Positions 16,660 to 27,017 are shown, numbered from the stretch's first letter. The stretch is DNA of 64,000 nucleotides from JAFAXD01 sp963816775 (GCA_963816775.1 CAWFLX010000065.1:82063-146062), one strand, 5' to 3'. The notes: generated by a model not told the origin, from the letters alone. Numbers and translations are program-made.

Positions 16660-17400
16660 CTAGATCGGAGCTTCGACCAGCTGCGGGCCGGACGCGGACA
16701 GCTTGAAGTAGAGATCGTGCAGGTCGGTGCGCTGCGACAGCTCGCGCGTGGTGCTTTCGAGCACAAGCCGGCCCTTGAGCATCACATAGGCACGGCTGGC
16801 GCACCGGAGCGCGATATCGAGCTTCTGCTCGACCAGCAGGATGGTGAGACCGTCGCGTTGCAGCTTTTGCAGCGCGGCGACGATTTCCTCGACCACCTTG
16901 GGGGCGAGCCCGAGAAACGGCTCATCGAGCAGCAGCAGCGTCGGCCTGCACATCAATGCGCGTCCGATCGCCAGCATCTGCTGTTCGCCGCCGGACATGG
17001 TCCCGGCCCGCTGGTTCGCGCGTTCCGCGAGGCGCGGAAAGAGATCGAGCACATAGTCGTGACGCTCGGACAGGCTGCCGCGGCCGGATAGCGCGATCGC
17101 GCCGAGGCGAAGATTGTCGCGCACCGTGAAGGGCGTGAAGATCTGCCGGCCTTCCGGCACCAGCGCCATGCCGGCGGCGACGAGCTCGTGGCTTGCGGCG
17201 GCGCTGAGATCGCGTCCTGCGAGCCGCAGCGTCCCGGCGCGGTGCGGCAAGGTCGCGGTCACGGCCGCCATCAGGGTCGACTTGCCGGCGCCGTTCGGAC
17301 CGAGCAGCGCCACGGCCTCGCCTTGCGCAACGGACAAGGTGACATGATCGAGCACGTCGGCGCGGCCATAGCCGCCGGTCATGTCGGTGATTTCAAGCAT
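16660..17400 (-). CDS. livF: Branched-chain-type ABC transporter ATP-binding protein LivF
   Basis: The 246-residue ATPase has Walker A GPNGAGKST (about 35-43), a Q-loop region, signature MSGGEQQML and Walker B LLLLDEP, with the LivF-typical ending RCASRAYVMLKGRLV. It energises uptake together with LivG/LivM/LivH. It overlaps the livG stop by 8 bases. The receptor gene is at the other end of the operon. The substrate could be an aromatic acid or amide rather than an amino acid, judging by the neighbours. Confidence 0.92.
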   Translation of the reverse strand: MLEITDMTGGYGRADVLDHVTLSVAQGEAVALLGPNGAGKSTLMAAVTATLPHRAGTLRLAGRDLSAAASHELVAAGMALVPEGRQIFTPFTVRDNLRLGAIALSGRGSLSERHDYVLDLFPRLAERANQRAGTMSGGEQQMLAIGRALMCRPTLLLLDEPFLGLAPKVVEEIVAALQKLQRDGLTILLVEQKLDIALRCASRAYVMLKGRLVLESTTRELSQRTDLHDLYFKLSASGPQLVEAPI

Positions 17401-18194
17401 GCGCGGGCCTCGCCACCACGCCGCCTACCGCTTCACCGAGATAGGCCTCGATCACCAGCGGGTTACGGGCAATCGCGTCGGGCGTTCCCTCCGCGATCTT
17501 GCGGCCGAAATTGAGCACCACGATCCGCTGCGCAAGCGGAAACAGAAAATGCATATCGTGCTCGATTAGCAGCACCGCGATGCCGCGCGCCGCGATGTCG
17601 CGGATCACCGTGCCGAGGCGCGCCATCTCCGGCTGCGTCAAGCCGGCTGCCGGCTCATCGAGCAGGATGACGCGCGGCTCCCCGGCCAACGCGCGCGCGA
17701 GTTCGAGCAGCCGGCCCTCGCCGAACGACAGCGTCGATACGTCGTGATCGATCCGCTCCTGCAAGCCGACGAACTGCGATGAGTTCCGCCGCGCGGCGGC
17801 GCGCCGCCGCCTCCTGGTCACGAAACCGGCGGCGTCCGAGCAGGATGTCGAAGAGGCTGCCGTCGCAGTTTGTATGGCAGCCGACCAGGATGTTGTCGGT
17901 GAGCGACATGCCGGCGAACGGCATGTTGTGCTGGAACGTCCGCATCAGGCCGAGCGCGGCGATCCGGTGCACCGGCAGGCCGTCGATGCGCGCGCCCGCG
18001 AGCGCGATCGATCCGGCCGTCGGCCGAGACACGCCGGCGATGAGATTGAAGGTGGTGGTCTTGCCTGCGCCGTTCGGCCCGATCAGTGCGAGGATCTCGC
18101 CGGGAAACAGTTCAAGCCCGAGATCTTCGACCGCGGTCAGGCCCCCGAAGTGCTTGGTCAGGCCGCTGACCGCTATGAGCGCCTTGCCGGTCAC
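17393..18194 (-). pseudogene. livG: Branched-chain-type ABC transporter ATP-binding protein LivG, frameshifted
   Basis: The N-terminal part (GTG at 18194) has GLTKHFGGLTAV, Walker A LIGPNGAGKTTTF and MRTFQHNMPF. After AAELI the frame breaks near 17780, and the rest (QFVGLQERI, signature LSFGEGRLLELARAL, Walker B VILLDEPAAGL) is in another frame. A one- or two-base correction gives a normal LivG of about 265 residues. All neighbours are intact, so an assembly indel is at least as likely as true inactivation. Confidence 0.85.
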
Positions 18195-19129
18195 GTCGCA
18201 CCTCTCGCTGGCCGGCGGTTGAGAAGCCCGGCAAGGCCGGACGGCTGAAACAAGATCGTCAGCACAACCAGCACGCCGAACACGATCAGAAACCCGTGCC
18301 CGACGATCGGCTCGAGCACAAATGGTGCAAGATAGAGAAACACCGCGCCGATGATCGCGCCGATATGGCTGCCGCTGCCGCCGACGATGACCATGAACAG
18401 CAGCAGGAAGATGTTTTCGATCCCGAATACCGGTGGATTGATGACGTTGTCGATATACGCATAAGCAACGCCTGCCAGTCCCGCGAGCGTACTCGTCAGC
18501 GTGAACGCCTGAACCTTGACCCGCCGTACGTCGACCCCCATCGCGGCGGCGGCGACCGCGTTGTCGCGGATCGCGCGACAGGCGCGCCCGAACGCGGAGT
18601 AATCGAGCCTGCGCAGCGTCCACAGCGTGAAGGCAACGAGCAGCACGAGCAGAACCGTGTACCAGGGACCGCGGATTACGTAGCCGAACACGCTGGGCAA
18701 GCGGTAATTGGCAATGCCGCCGGTCCCGCCGGTGAGATCGCCGCCTTCGCTGATGACGACAATGACGAGCTGCGAAAATGCGAGCGTCGCCAGCGAAAGA
18801 TAAAAGCCTTCCAGCCTTGTCGACGGCAGCGCCACGATGAACGCCAGCAGGGCGCACAGCGCCAGCGCCAGGACCAGCGCGGCGCCGAACGGCAGCCCGA
18901 GCTTGTGCGCGAGGATAACGACCCCGTAGGCGCCCACGCCGGCGAAAGCGAAGTGAGAGAAGGCGACTTGTCCCGCGATGCCGAACAGGAAATTGTAGCT
19001 CAGGGCGAGCGCGACCCAGATCAGCATCTTGCGATAGACGTCGGTCGCGTACCCGCCGAGCCAGAACGCCAGTGCCGAGGCGGCGATGATCGCGGCCAGC
19101 CACACCAGGGCGCTGCGTGCTCCGCGCAT
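18191..19129 (-). CDS. livM: Branched-chain-type ABC transporter permease LivM
   Basis: The 312-residue integral membrane protein contains LSYNFLFGIAGQVAFSHFAFAGVGAYG, typical of LivM, and the coupling segment RRLDYSAFGRACRAIRDN. About eight to ten hydrophobic segments are visible. The start overlaps the livH stop (ATGA) and the stop overlaps the livG start, so translation is coupled. Longer in-frame readings extend across livH and are not real. Confidence 0.92.
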   Translation of the reverse strand: MRGARSALVWLAAIIAASALAFWLGGYATDVYRKMLIWVALALSYNFLFGIAGQVAFSHFAFAGVGAYGVVILAHKLGLPFGAALVLALALCALLAFIVALPSTRLEGFYLSLATLAFSQLVIVVISEGGDLTGGTGGIANYRLPSVFGYVIRGPWYTVLLVLLVAFTLWTLRRLDYSAFGRACRAIRDNAVAAAAMGVDVRRVKVQAFTLTSTLAGLAGVAYAYIDNVINPPVFGIENIFLLLFMVIVGGSGSHIGAIIGAVFLYLAPFVLEPIVGHGFLIVFGVLVVLTILFQPSGLAGLLNRRPARGAT

Positions 19130-20025
19130 CAACGCGCCTCGCGCGGTGAGATCAGGCCGCTCGGCCGCAGGAACAGGAACAGGATCAACAGCAGGAACGG
19201 AAAGCCCAGCGTCAGCCCGGACGGGATCGGCAGATAGCGCGCACCGAGCTGTTCGACGAACGCAAGCACCAGCCCGCCGAGCAGCGCGCCCTCCACCCGT
19301 CCGACGCCGCCGATCACCAGCGCCGTGAAGCCCTGGATCGCGACCGGCAGGCCCATCATGTAGTGCGCCGAGGTGAGCGGGCTCATCAGCAGGCCGGCGA
19401 GGCCCGCGACCATCGCGCCGATCGCAAACGCCAGCGTCGTAACCAGTCGTAGATTGATGCCCATCAGGGCAGCCGCCCGGCGATTGAGCGCGACTGCCTC
19501 GAATGCACGCCCCCAGATGGTGCGTTCGAAGAACAACCACGCCCCGGCGAACAGCACGAACGTCACACCGATGATGAGAAATTGCTGCGATCCGCCGGCG
19601 AACGGGCCGAGGACGACGCGCTTGAATCCGAACGGCGGCGGCGACGGCAACGGGTCGGCGCCGAACAGCAGGGTCAGGCTTTCGCGAAAAATGACGAGCA
19701 CGCCGAGGAGCGCCAGGATCGAGCTGGTGATGCTGGCGCCGCGCCGGATCAGCGGCCTGACCGTGAGCGCTTCCACCAGCCAGCCCAGCACCCCGAGAAT
19801 GGCGGGCACCGCGAGCAATGCGAGCCAGTACGGCCCTTCGAGCCTCGGCCAGATCAGCGGCGTCAGGATCGCGACCCCGATGAACGCGCCGGTCGCGGCC
19901 CATTCGCCGACCGCGAAGTTGATCACCGATGTCGGCCGCAGGATCAGCAGATAGGCCAGCGCCACCAGTGCGTAGATGCAGCCCGACGCGGTGGCGCTGA
20001 CGACCAGCTCCAGCAGATCTTCCAT
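19129..20025 (-). CDS. livH: Branched-chain-type ABC transporter permease LivH
   Basis: The 298-residue inner-membrane permease starts MEDLLELVVSATASGCIYAL and contains RPTSVINFAVGEWAATGAFI and the LivH-like cytoplasmic loop WGRAFEAVALNRRAAALMGI. I chose the ATG at 20025. The frame continues upstream into the dispersed repeat, which is not coding. It heads livH-livM-livG-livF, with the receptor gene just upstream on the same strand. Confidence 0.92.
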   Translation of the reverse strand: MEDLLELVVSATASGCIYALVALAYLLILRPTSVINFAVGEWAATGAFIGVAILTPLIWPRLEGPYWLALLAVPAILGVLGWLVEALTVRPLIRRGASITSSILALLGVLVIFRESLTLLFGADPLPSPPPFGFKRVVLGPFAGGSQQFLIIGVTFVLFAGAWLFFERTIWGRAFEAVALNRRAAALMGINLRLVTTLAFAIGAMVAGLAGLLMSPLTSAHYMMGLPVAIQGFTALVIGGVGRVEGALLGGLVLAFVEQLGARYLPIPSGLTLGFPFLLLILFLFLRPSGLISPREAR

Positions 20026-20088
20026 CGGCCCCCTCGCCGTCAGGCAAGCGACGGATGCGGAGGCGCACCTCGCTCGACCCGATCTCCG

Positions 20089-20182
20089 CGTCATGGCCGG
20101 GCTTGTCCCGGCCATCCACGCCTTTCTACCAGGAACTGCTGATGCCTTCGCGTGGATGCGCGGGACGAGCCCGCGCATGACG
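20089..20182. repeat. Dispersed GGGCTTGTC-type inverted repeat, copy 4
   Basis: It runs from CGTCATGGCCGGGCTTGTCC to GACGAGCCCGCGCATGACG, between the receptor gene and livH, and could form a hairpin that lowers permease expression relative to the receptor. Confidence 0.85.
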
Positions 20183-20220
20183 GCGCCCAGGGCTTGATTC
20201 CATTCCGGTCGAAACCTGCG

Positions 20221-21324
20221 CTACTTCTGGCCCGCGTAAACCACCGGGCCGTGCTGGTTGTCCTTGATAATGCGCACGACCGCGCCCTGCGGGTCGAAGC
20301 CCGTGCGCTTGCCGTCGCGAAAGCCCCAGGACGTCCCCTTGGCGCCGATCGCGCCGACGAAATTCGTCGTCGATGCCATCGCGGCGCGCAGCTTCTCCTT
20401 GTCGAGCGACCCGGCCTTTTCCATCGCCTGCGCGATCAACCGGATGCCATCCCAGCCATAAGCCGGCAGGCTGCTCGGCTGCTCGTTGTATTCCTTGACG
20501 TAGGCGTCGGTGAACGCCTTGGCTTCGGGCTTGTCGATGTCGAAAGCGTCGACGAACACCACGCCGTCCATCAGGTCCTTCGCCATGACCAGATAGGCAG
20601 GAATGCTGAGATTGTATGAGCCGAGGATCGGCTCCTTCATGCCGAGTTGCTGATAGGCCCGGAAGAACTGCAGCATTTCAGGCCCCAGCACACCGGCCTG
20701 CAGGATCGCATCGACTTTCTCCGCACGCACCTTCTGCAGATTGGCGACGGCGGAGGTCGCGCCCTGCGGAATGACCTCTTCAAGCGCGACCTTGATTCCA
20801 GCCTTCTCAAGGCCCTGCTTGAACGAGTCCGCAAACGACTGCGACAACGCGCTGTTGTCCCGCACGATCGCGACCGTCTTGATGCCGCGCGACTTGGTGT
20901 AGGCCATCAAGGTCGCGAGCTGGATCGATGCGAGCGGGCCGGTCTGGAAAAAATACGGATTATCGAGCTGCGTCGTCAGCGTATCGGCGCTGTTGGCCGG
21001 CGTCAGGTGCAGCGTCTTGGTCTCGAGCGAGACGGTCTGGGCCTGCTGCGTTGCGGGCGAGCCGGTATTGGAGATGATCGCAACAACGCCGTCGTCGACC
21101 AGCTTGCGGGCCTTCGCGGCCGAAACGTCCGGCTTGTTCTGATCATCCTCGATGATGAGCTGGATCTTCTTGCCGAGCACGCCGCCCTTGTCGTTGAGCA
21201 GCTTGGCGCCCAACTCGACGCCGCGGGTCACCGGCTCGGCGTAGAATTTAGCGCTGGCGACCCGGTCGGTGATGACGCCGATCTTAATCGTGTCCTGCGC
21301 CGACGCGACGGCGCCTTGTGCCAA
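20221..21324 (-). CDS. Periplasmic branched-chain-type substrate-binding protein
   Basis: The type I periplasmic binding fold reads TIKIGVITDRVASAKFYAEP, IQLIIEDDQNKPDVSAAKAR, SNTGSPATQQ and LPAYGWDGIRL. The intact frame begins only at a TTG at 21324, within what should be the signal peptide. The natural start is probably the ATG at 21371 (GGAAGGGAACG upstream), joined by a small frameshift near 21345 to give the leader MSVLHMSRG-VAAALLLAQGAVASA. It is the receptor of the downstream transporter. It is divergent from the VOC gene at 21513. Confidence 0.85.
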   Translation of the reverse strand: MAQGAVASAQDTIKIGVITDRVASAKFYAEPVTRGVELGAKLLNDKGGVLGKKIQLIIEDDQNKPDVSAAKARKLVDDGVVAIISNTGSPATQQAQTVSLETKTLHLTPANSADTLTTQLDNPYFFQTGPLASIQLATLMAYTKSRGIKTVAIVRDNSALSQSFADSFKQGLEKAGIKVALEEVIPQGATSAVANLQKVRAEKVDAILQAGVLGPEMLQFFRAYQQLGMKEPILGSYNLSIPAYLVMAKDLMDGVVFVDAFDIDKPEAKAFTDAYVKEYNEQPSSLPAYGWDGIRLIAQAMEKAGSLDKEKLRAAMASTTNFVGAIGAKGTSWGFRDGKRTGFDPQGAVVRIIKDNQHGPVVYAGQK

Positions 21325-21512
21325 CAGGAGCGCGGCGGCGACGCCCCGCGCGACATGTGCAACACCGACATCGTTCCCTTCCCGACAGTTTTTGGGTTAT
21401 TTAAAAAGGATAACCAGCCGGGTCACGTTAAGCAACCGACGAATAGTTCGCGAGCCGGCGACCGGCCGATCTTTGAGCGGGAGGAGTACCATGCAGAAAT
21501 CTCTGGAGAAGA

Positions 21513-22127
21513 ATGCGTCGACGAAGCGCGCGTCACCGAAGCCGCGTCTTCGAAGAACGAGCGTCGTTTGCGCGCGGCGTTCATCATCTCGCGCTGTGCA
21601 CCGACGACATCAAGAAGACCACCGAGTTCTACACGCGGGTGCTCGGCATGCCCTTGGTTCATGCGCTCAAGGTCCCGCCGGGATTGGGCACCGGCAAAGG
21701 CAATCGCGGCAATCCGCCCTACGAGGAGATCCGTCATTATTTCTTCGACATGGGCAACGACAGCACGATCGCGTTTTTCGAAATTCCGAAGGGCAAGGAG
21801 CCCGCAACCAACCGCAACGCCATCGGCAGCATGCAACACTGCTCGTTCGTCGTGACGCCGGAGCGGTTCCGCGAAGTCGAGCAGCGATTGAAGAAGAACA
21901 ACATTTCCTACATCGGCCCGATTCCGCAGATGCCGGGACTCGACGGGATCTATTTCATCGACCCGAACGGAATTCGGCTGGAATTCGCGTGCCAGGCCGC
22001 GGACGGGAACGATCCGCACGTCATCGACTGCTGCAAGCAGAGCAAAACCGAGGCGTTGCGCGAGCTCAAGACGCTGCCCGGGTGTGGACGAGGCCTGGCT
22101 CAAGGAAATGACCGCGAACCTCCCTGA
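21513..22127 (+). CDS. VOC family protein (glyoxalase/extradiol type)
   Basis: The core FARGVHHLALCTDDIKKTTE, RHYFFDMGNDSTIAFFE, MQHCSFVV and YFIDPNGIRLEFACQA carries the VOC metal ligands. The protein is paralogous to that at 15874. Both ends look frameshifted. A better start is the ATG at 21491 (GGGAGGAG upstream, MQKSLEKNAST). The natural C-terminus would be VDEAWLKEMTANLPD with a stop at 22129-22131, requiring removal of one base near 22082. The central domain is intact. Confidence 0.8.
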   Translation: MRRRSARHRSRVFEERASFARGVHHLALCTDDIKKTTEFYTRVLGMPLVHALKVPPGLGTGKGNRGNPPYEEIRHYFFDMGNDSTIAFFEIPKGKEPATNRNAIGSMQHCSFVVTPERFREVEQRLKKNNISYIGPIPQMPGLDGIYFIDPNGIRLEFACQAADGNDPHVIDCCKQSKTEALRELKTLPGCGRGLAQGNDREPP

Positions 22128-22168
22128 TTGATTGCGTCATCGGCGCGCACCAAACCCGGGAGGAGCTC

Positions 22169-23137
22169 GTGAGGAAGCAAACTTTGCGGCATTTCGCGTT
22201 CGCGTGTCTCGCCCTGCTCGCGTGCGCCCTCCCCGTGGCTCCCGCGCATGCGCAACCGAGCCAAATCAAGATCGTCGTGCCCTATACGCCGGGCAGCGGG
22301 CCCGACATCCTGTCGCGGCTGATGGCGAACGAGATCGGCCGCGCGCAAAGCGTGACCGTGCTGGTCGAGAACCGGCCGGGCGGCGGCACCCTGGTCGGCA
22401 CCGAACTCGTCGCGCGCGCCGACCCGGACGGCGGCACGCTGCTGCTGATCGGCAACTCGTTCGCCGTCAACCCGGCGCTCGGCAAGGGCAGTTACGACCT
22501 CAAGAGCTTCGCGCCGGTCTGCTACCTCGCCTCGACCCCGTTGGTGCTTGTGGTCAAGGGGGATGCGCCCTACCGCACGCTCGCCGACATGCTCGCGGCG
22601 GCGCGCGCCAAGCCCGGTGACCTGTCGCTCGCGAGCGGCGGACCGGCCTCGGCCTTGCACGTCGCCTTCGAGGTGGTGCGCCGCGCGGCGAACGTGACCA
22701 TGACCTACGTGCCTTACGGTGGCACGGCGCCGGCAATCAACGCGCTGATGGGCGGGCACGTCACCTCGGTGTTCGCCGACTATCCGACCGTGGTGGCGCA
22801 GCTTCAGTCCGGCGCGCTGCGCGGGCTTGTGACCACGTCGCCGGCGCGCGTTCCAACGCTGCCCGACGTGCCGACGCTCGATGAGACCGGGCTCACCAAG
22901 TACGACGCCGAGATCTTCTACGGCATCGTGGCGCCGGCGAAGACGCAAGGCGATGTGCTCGCCCGGCTTTCGGACTGGTTCCTCGCCGCGCTCGATGCGC
23001 CCGAGACCAAGCCGAAGCTCGCCGCGCAAGGGCTGTTCCGGGCCGGGCAGTGCGGGGCGGCGTTCGGCGCGTTCCTGCGCACGCAGGTCGAGGACTACAC
23101 CCGCATCATCCGCGAGACCGGCATCAAAGCGGAGTGA
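22169..23137 (+). CDS. Tripartite tricarboxylate (Bug/TctC) family substrate-binding protein
   Basis: The 322-residue periplasmic receptor starts at GTG with GGGAGGAGCTC upstream. Its signal peptide ends near APAHA-QP. Family marks are IKIVVPYTPGSGPDILSRL, VENRPGGGTLVG and MTYVPYGGTAPAINALMGG. Bug proteins bind carboxylates, often aromatic or keto acids. No TctA/TctB partner is in the window, so it may work as an orphan receptor. It lies downstream of the VOC gene. Confidence 0.9.
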   Translation: MRKQTLRHFAFACLALLACALPVAPAHAQPSQIKIVVPYTPGSGPDILSRLMANEIGRAQSVTVLVENRPGGGTLVGTELVARADPDGGTLLLIGNSFAVNPALGKGSYDLKSFAPVCYLASTPLVLVVKGDAPYRTLADMLAAARAKPGDLSLASGGPASALHVAFEVVRRAANVTMTYVPYGGTAPAINALMGGHVTSVFADYPTVVAQLQSGALRGLVTTSPARVPTLPDVPTLDETGLTKYDAEIFYGIVAPAKTQGDVLARLSDWFLAALDAPETKPKLAAQGLFRAGQCGAAFGAFLRTQVEDYTRIIRETGIKAE

Positions 23138-23165
23138 CGTCGAAGCGCCCGTAAGCGCCTGCGGC

Positions 23166-23216
23166 CGTCCTTCGAGACGCCTCGCTACGCGAGGCTCCTC
23201 AGGACGAGGATGGCGA
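23166..23216. repeat. Dispersed element CCTTCGAGACGCC...AGGACGAGGATGG
   Basis: This GC-rich imperfect palindrome (CCTCGCTACGCGAGG in the centre) follows the Bug gene. It is a recurrent intergenic element in Bradyrhizobium-type genomes and could act as a hairpin downstream of the gene. One copy is seen here. Confidence 0.6.
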
Positions 23217-23350
23217 GTGTGGCACGCTCACGGCCAGCATCCGTGTCACCGCCGCTGCCGCTGGCTTCTTGAATACGACACACAGCAAGCCGCATTATTG
23301 GCGAGGCGAGCCACGGCCTCGCAGATTTCGCCGGGTGAGGAGTGATCTTG

Positions 23351-25994
23351 ATGCAAAGCACGACGGCCGCCACCGTCTATCTGAAGGATTACACGGTCCC
23401 GGCCTTCCTCATTCCCGAGGTTGAGCTTGATATCTCGTTATTCGAAGACGACACCCGGGTGCGGGCGAAGCTCGTCGTCGAACGTAACGGTGCGGCAGCT
23501 GATCCGCGTGCCCCGCTTGCACTCGATATCGATGAGCTGATCGTTGAATCGGTCGCGCTCAACGGGGTTGCCCTCACCCCCGACCGGTACACGGTGGACG
23601 CGCGCCATCTGACCATTCCCAACCTGCCGGACAGGTTCGAGCTGACCACCGTCAGCCGCATCGCCCCCAAGAAGAACACCAAACTGATGGGGATCTATAC
23701 GTCGCACACGGGGTTCTTCAGCCTGTGCGAAGCGGAGGGGTTCAGGCGCATCACGCCGTTTCTCGACCGACCCGACGTGATGGCGCGCTACACGGTCACG
23801 CTGCATGCCGACCGGGAGCGCTATCCGGTTCTGCTGGCGAACGGCAACCTGATCGCCCAGGGGGAGGAAGCGGATGGACGCCATTGGGCAACCTGGCAGG
23901 ACCCATTCCCGAAACCTTCCTATCTGTTCGCCGTGGTGGCCGCCCGCCTCGATCGCAGCTCCGACAGCTTCGTCACCCGATCCGGCAGGAAAGTCTTGCT
24001 GCAGTTCTTTGTGGAGCCCGGCAAGCTCGACCAGGGCGCCTTTGCGCTCGAAGCCCTCAAGAAGGCGATGAAGTGGGACGAGGACACCTATGGGCTGGAG
24101 GTCGACCTCGACCAGTACAACGTGGTGGCGGTCGGCGATTTCAACGCCGGCGCCATGGAGAACAAAGGCCTCAACGTCTTCAACACCAAGCTGGTGCTGG
24201 CCCGGCCCGATATCTCCACCGACTTCGATTTCAGTTTCATCGACCGGACCGTCGCGCACGAGTATTTCCACAACTGGACCGGAAACCGGGTCACATGCCG
24301 CGACTGGTTTCAGCTGTCGCTCAAGGAAGGGCTGACCGTCTTTCGGGAAGAGCAGTACGCCGGCGACATGTATTCGAAACCGGTGGCGCGCATTCAAAAG
24401 GTGCGTGCGCTGCGCTCCTCGCAGTTTCCGGAAGACGCCGGCCCGATGGCGCATCCGGTGCGGCCATCGTCCTACGAGCAGATCAGCAACTTCTACACCT
24501 CGACCGTCTACGGCAAGGGCGCCGAGGTCGTGCGCATGATGCACACGCTGGTCGGCGGTGAGAATTTTCGCAAGGGCGTCGATCTCTACTTCCAGCGTCA
24601 CGATGGGCATGCGGTCACGACCGACGAGCTCGTGGCGGCCATGCAGGACGCCGGCGCGATCGATCTGACGCAGTTCAAGCGCTGGTACGCGCAGTCAGGT
24701 ACGCCGCGCCTCGACGTGCGCGACCGCTACGACCCCGCCTCGCACGTCTACGAGCTGACGGTGACGCAAAGCTGTCCGCCCACCCCCGGACAGTCCGGAG
24801 AAGCTGCCGTTTCACATGCCCCTGACCATCGGGCTGCTTGACGCCGGCGGCCACGACATCCCGCTGCAGCTCGCCGGTGAAGCGAGCCCGCAACGAAGAA
24901 GCCGTGTCCTGTCGTTGCGCGAGCAGGAGACGGTGTTCCGCTTCGTCAATGTGCCGGAGGCGCCGGTCCCCTCCCTCGGGCGCGATTTTTCCGCCCCGGT
25001 GATCATCAACTACCCCTACAGCGACGACGGCCTTCGGCACCTGTTGAGCCACGACAGCGATCCCTTCAACCGCTGGGAGGCCGGACAGCGCCTGACGCTA
25101 AAACTGCTGTTACAGGGGATTGCCGACGATCAGCAGGGGCGCGAGCTGCGCTTTCCCGACGTCCTGGCGGAGGCGTTCGGCCGCGTCCTGGCTGACGGGC
25201 TCAACGACCCGGCCTTCGCCGCCGAGGCGCTGGCGCTGCCGCTCGAAGTCTACATTGCCGAGCAACTGGCGGTGATCGACCCGGACGCCGTCCATCGGGT
25301 GCGGCTCGCCATGCGCCGCTTCCTGGCCGAACGGCTCAAACCCGCGCTGCGCAAAACCTATGATGCATGCGAGGTCACCGGGACCTACAGCCCGGACGCC
25401 AAATCCGCCGGCCGCCGCGCGCTGCGCAACCTCGCCCTCGCCTACCTGATGGAGTTGGACGATCCCGAGGCGCGCCGTCTCGCCGTCAAGCAACTGCGCG
25501 AGGCCGACAACATGACCGACGCGCTGTCGGCACTCACCGCGCTCGCCAACTGCGACTGCCCGGAACGAAAACCCGCGCTCGAGCAGTTCTACGCGAAGTG
25601 GCAAGACGAACCGCTGGTGGTGGACAAGTGGCTCAGTGCCGAGGCGCTGTCCCGCCTTCCCGGCACGATCGCGCGGGTGCGGGAACTCACGTCGCACCCG
25701 GCGTTCACGCTGCAGAACCCCAACAAGGTCTACGCGCTGATCGGCAGCTTCGGCGGCAATCAGGTCAATTTCCACGCCGCCGACGGCTCAGGGTACGGCT
25801 TCATGGGCGAGCAGATCCTCGCACTCGACCCGATCAACCCCCAGATCGCGGCCCGCATGGCGCGCAATTTCGAGCGGTGGAAGCGGTTTGAGCCTGAGCG
25901 CCAAGGGCTGATGAAGGCAGCGCTCGAGCAAGTGGCCGCGGTTCGCGGATTGTCGAAAGAAACCGCGGAAGTGGTGTCCAAGGCGCTGGCCTGA
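23351..25994 (+). pseudogene. pepN: Aminopeptidase N (M1 family), one frameshift
   Basis: The two frames join to an alanyl aminopeptidase of about 880 residues. The first has the substrate motif GAMENKGLN and the zinc site HEYFHNWTGN with the downstream Glu in SLKEGLTVFREEQ. The second starts near MPLTIGLLDAGGHD and carries the helical C-terminal domain to the stop at 25994. The break is at about 24800, inside GTCCGGAGAAGC; removing one base restores PEKLPFHMPL. The domain is otherwise intact, so an assembly indel is likely. I chose the ATG at 23351, since GAGGAG is close by. Confidence 0.92.
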
Positions 25995-26027
25995 CCCGTC
26001 TGCACGCTAGCGCCATCGGAGCAGCCA

Positions 26028-27017
26028 TTACTCCGGCCGGATGCCCGCCTCCTTCACGACCTTGCCCCAGTATTCGACCTGCTGTTTGACTAAGGCGCCG
26101 TAGCTCTCCGGCGTTCCACCGACCGGCTCGGCGCCGATCTTGGCGAACGCGTCCTTGACCTTCTGCGTGGTCAGCGCGTTGTTGATGGCGGTGTTGAGCC
26201 GCACCACGATGTCGTCGGGCGTGGCGCTCACGACCTCGAGCCCGGTCCATTCCTCGACAATCAGGTTCGGAAACCCCTGTTCGACCACGGTCGGAACATC
26301 TTTCAGCACCGCGATGCGTTTCGGCGCCGTCACCGCGAGCGCGCGCAGCTTGCCTGCTGCGATGAGGTCGATCACCGGCAGGGTGGTGATGAACATGTAT
26401 TGGTTGGTGCCATTGAGCAGATCGGCGATGGCGTTCGAGAAATTCGTCGGATAGGGCACGTGGGTCGCGTGCAGGCCGTTCTGCAGCTTGAACAGTTCGC
26501 CGATGAGATGGGCCGGCGTGCCGGCACCTCCCGACGAGAATGTGAGCTTGTCGGGTTTACTCCTGATCAGCGCGACCAGCTCGGCGACTGAATTGGCCGG
26601 CACTGACGGGTTGACGACCAACACGTTGTAGGACGCCGACAGCCTCGCCACCGGCCGGAAATCGGTGACCAGGTTGAACGGCATGTTGGCGAGCATGGTC
26701 GGCGCCGAACTGATTGGCATGGCCTGCGCGAAGATCGAATAGCCGTCGGGCGGACTTTTCAGCACCTCGCTGCCCGCAAGGGTCTGGATCGCGCCGGGCT
26801 TGTTCTCGATCACAAACCGCCAGCCTTCGGCTTCGGAAACTTGGTTTGCAACGACGCGTGGCACGATATCAGGCGGCGTGCCCGGCCCGCCCGGGATGAC
26901 AATGCGGATGTTGCGCGACGGATAGGGCTCCGCCGCGCCGGCGCCGCAAACGGAACCCGCCGCCATCGCCGAAAGCAGCAGCGCCGGCACAGCGTGCCGA
27001 AAGTGGTTGATAGGCAT
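26028..27017 (-). CDS. Bug/TctC family substrate-binding protein
   Basis: This 329-residue periplasmic receptor has a signal peptide (cut near AGAAE), IRIVIPGGPGTPPDIVPRV, VIENKPGAIQTLAG and THVPYPTNFSNAIADLLNG. GGAGGAGG stands in front of the ATG. It is a distant paralogue of the receptor at 22169. No transporter partner is adjacent, and its ligand is unknown. It is convergent with pepN. Confidence 0.9.
   Translation of the reverse strand: MPINHFRHAVPALLLSAMAAGSVCGAGAAEPYPSRNIRIVIPGGPGTPPDIVPRVVANQVSEAEGWRFVIENKPGAIQTLAGSEVLKSPPDGYSIFAQAMPISSAPTMLANMPFNLVTDFRPVARLSASYNVLVVNPSVPANSVAELVALIRSKPDKLTFSSGGAGTPAHLIGELFKLQNGLHATHVPYPTNFSNAIADLLNGTNQYMFITTLPVIDLIAAGKLRALAVTAPKRIAVLKDVPTVVEQGFPNLIVEEWTGLEVVSATPDDIVVRLNTAINNALTTQKVKDAFAKIGAEPVGGTPESYGALVKQQVEYWGKVVKEAGIRPE

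Noticed and set aside
17655..20119. Long fused frames joining livH, livM and livG sequences
   Set aside because: Each true gene has its own start with a four-base overlap. The long frames read parts of the neighbours out of frame.
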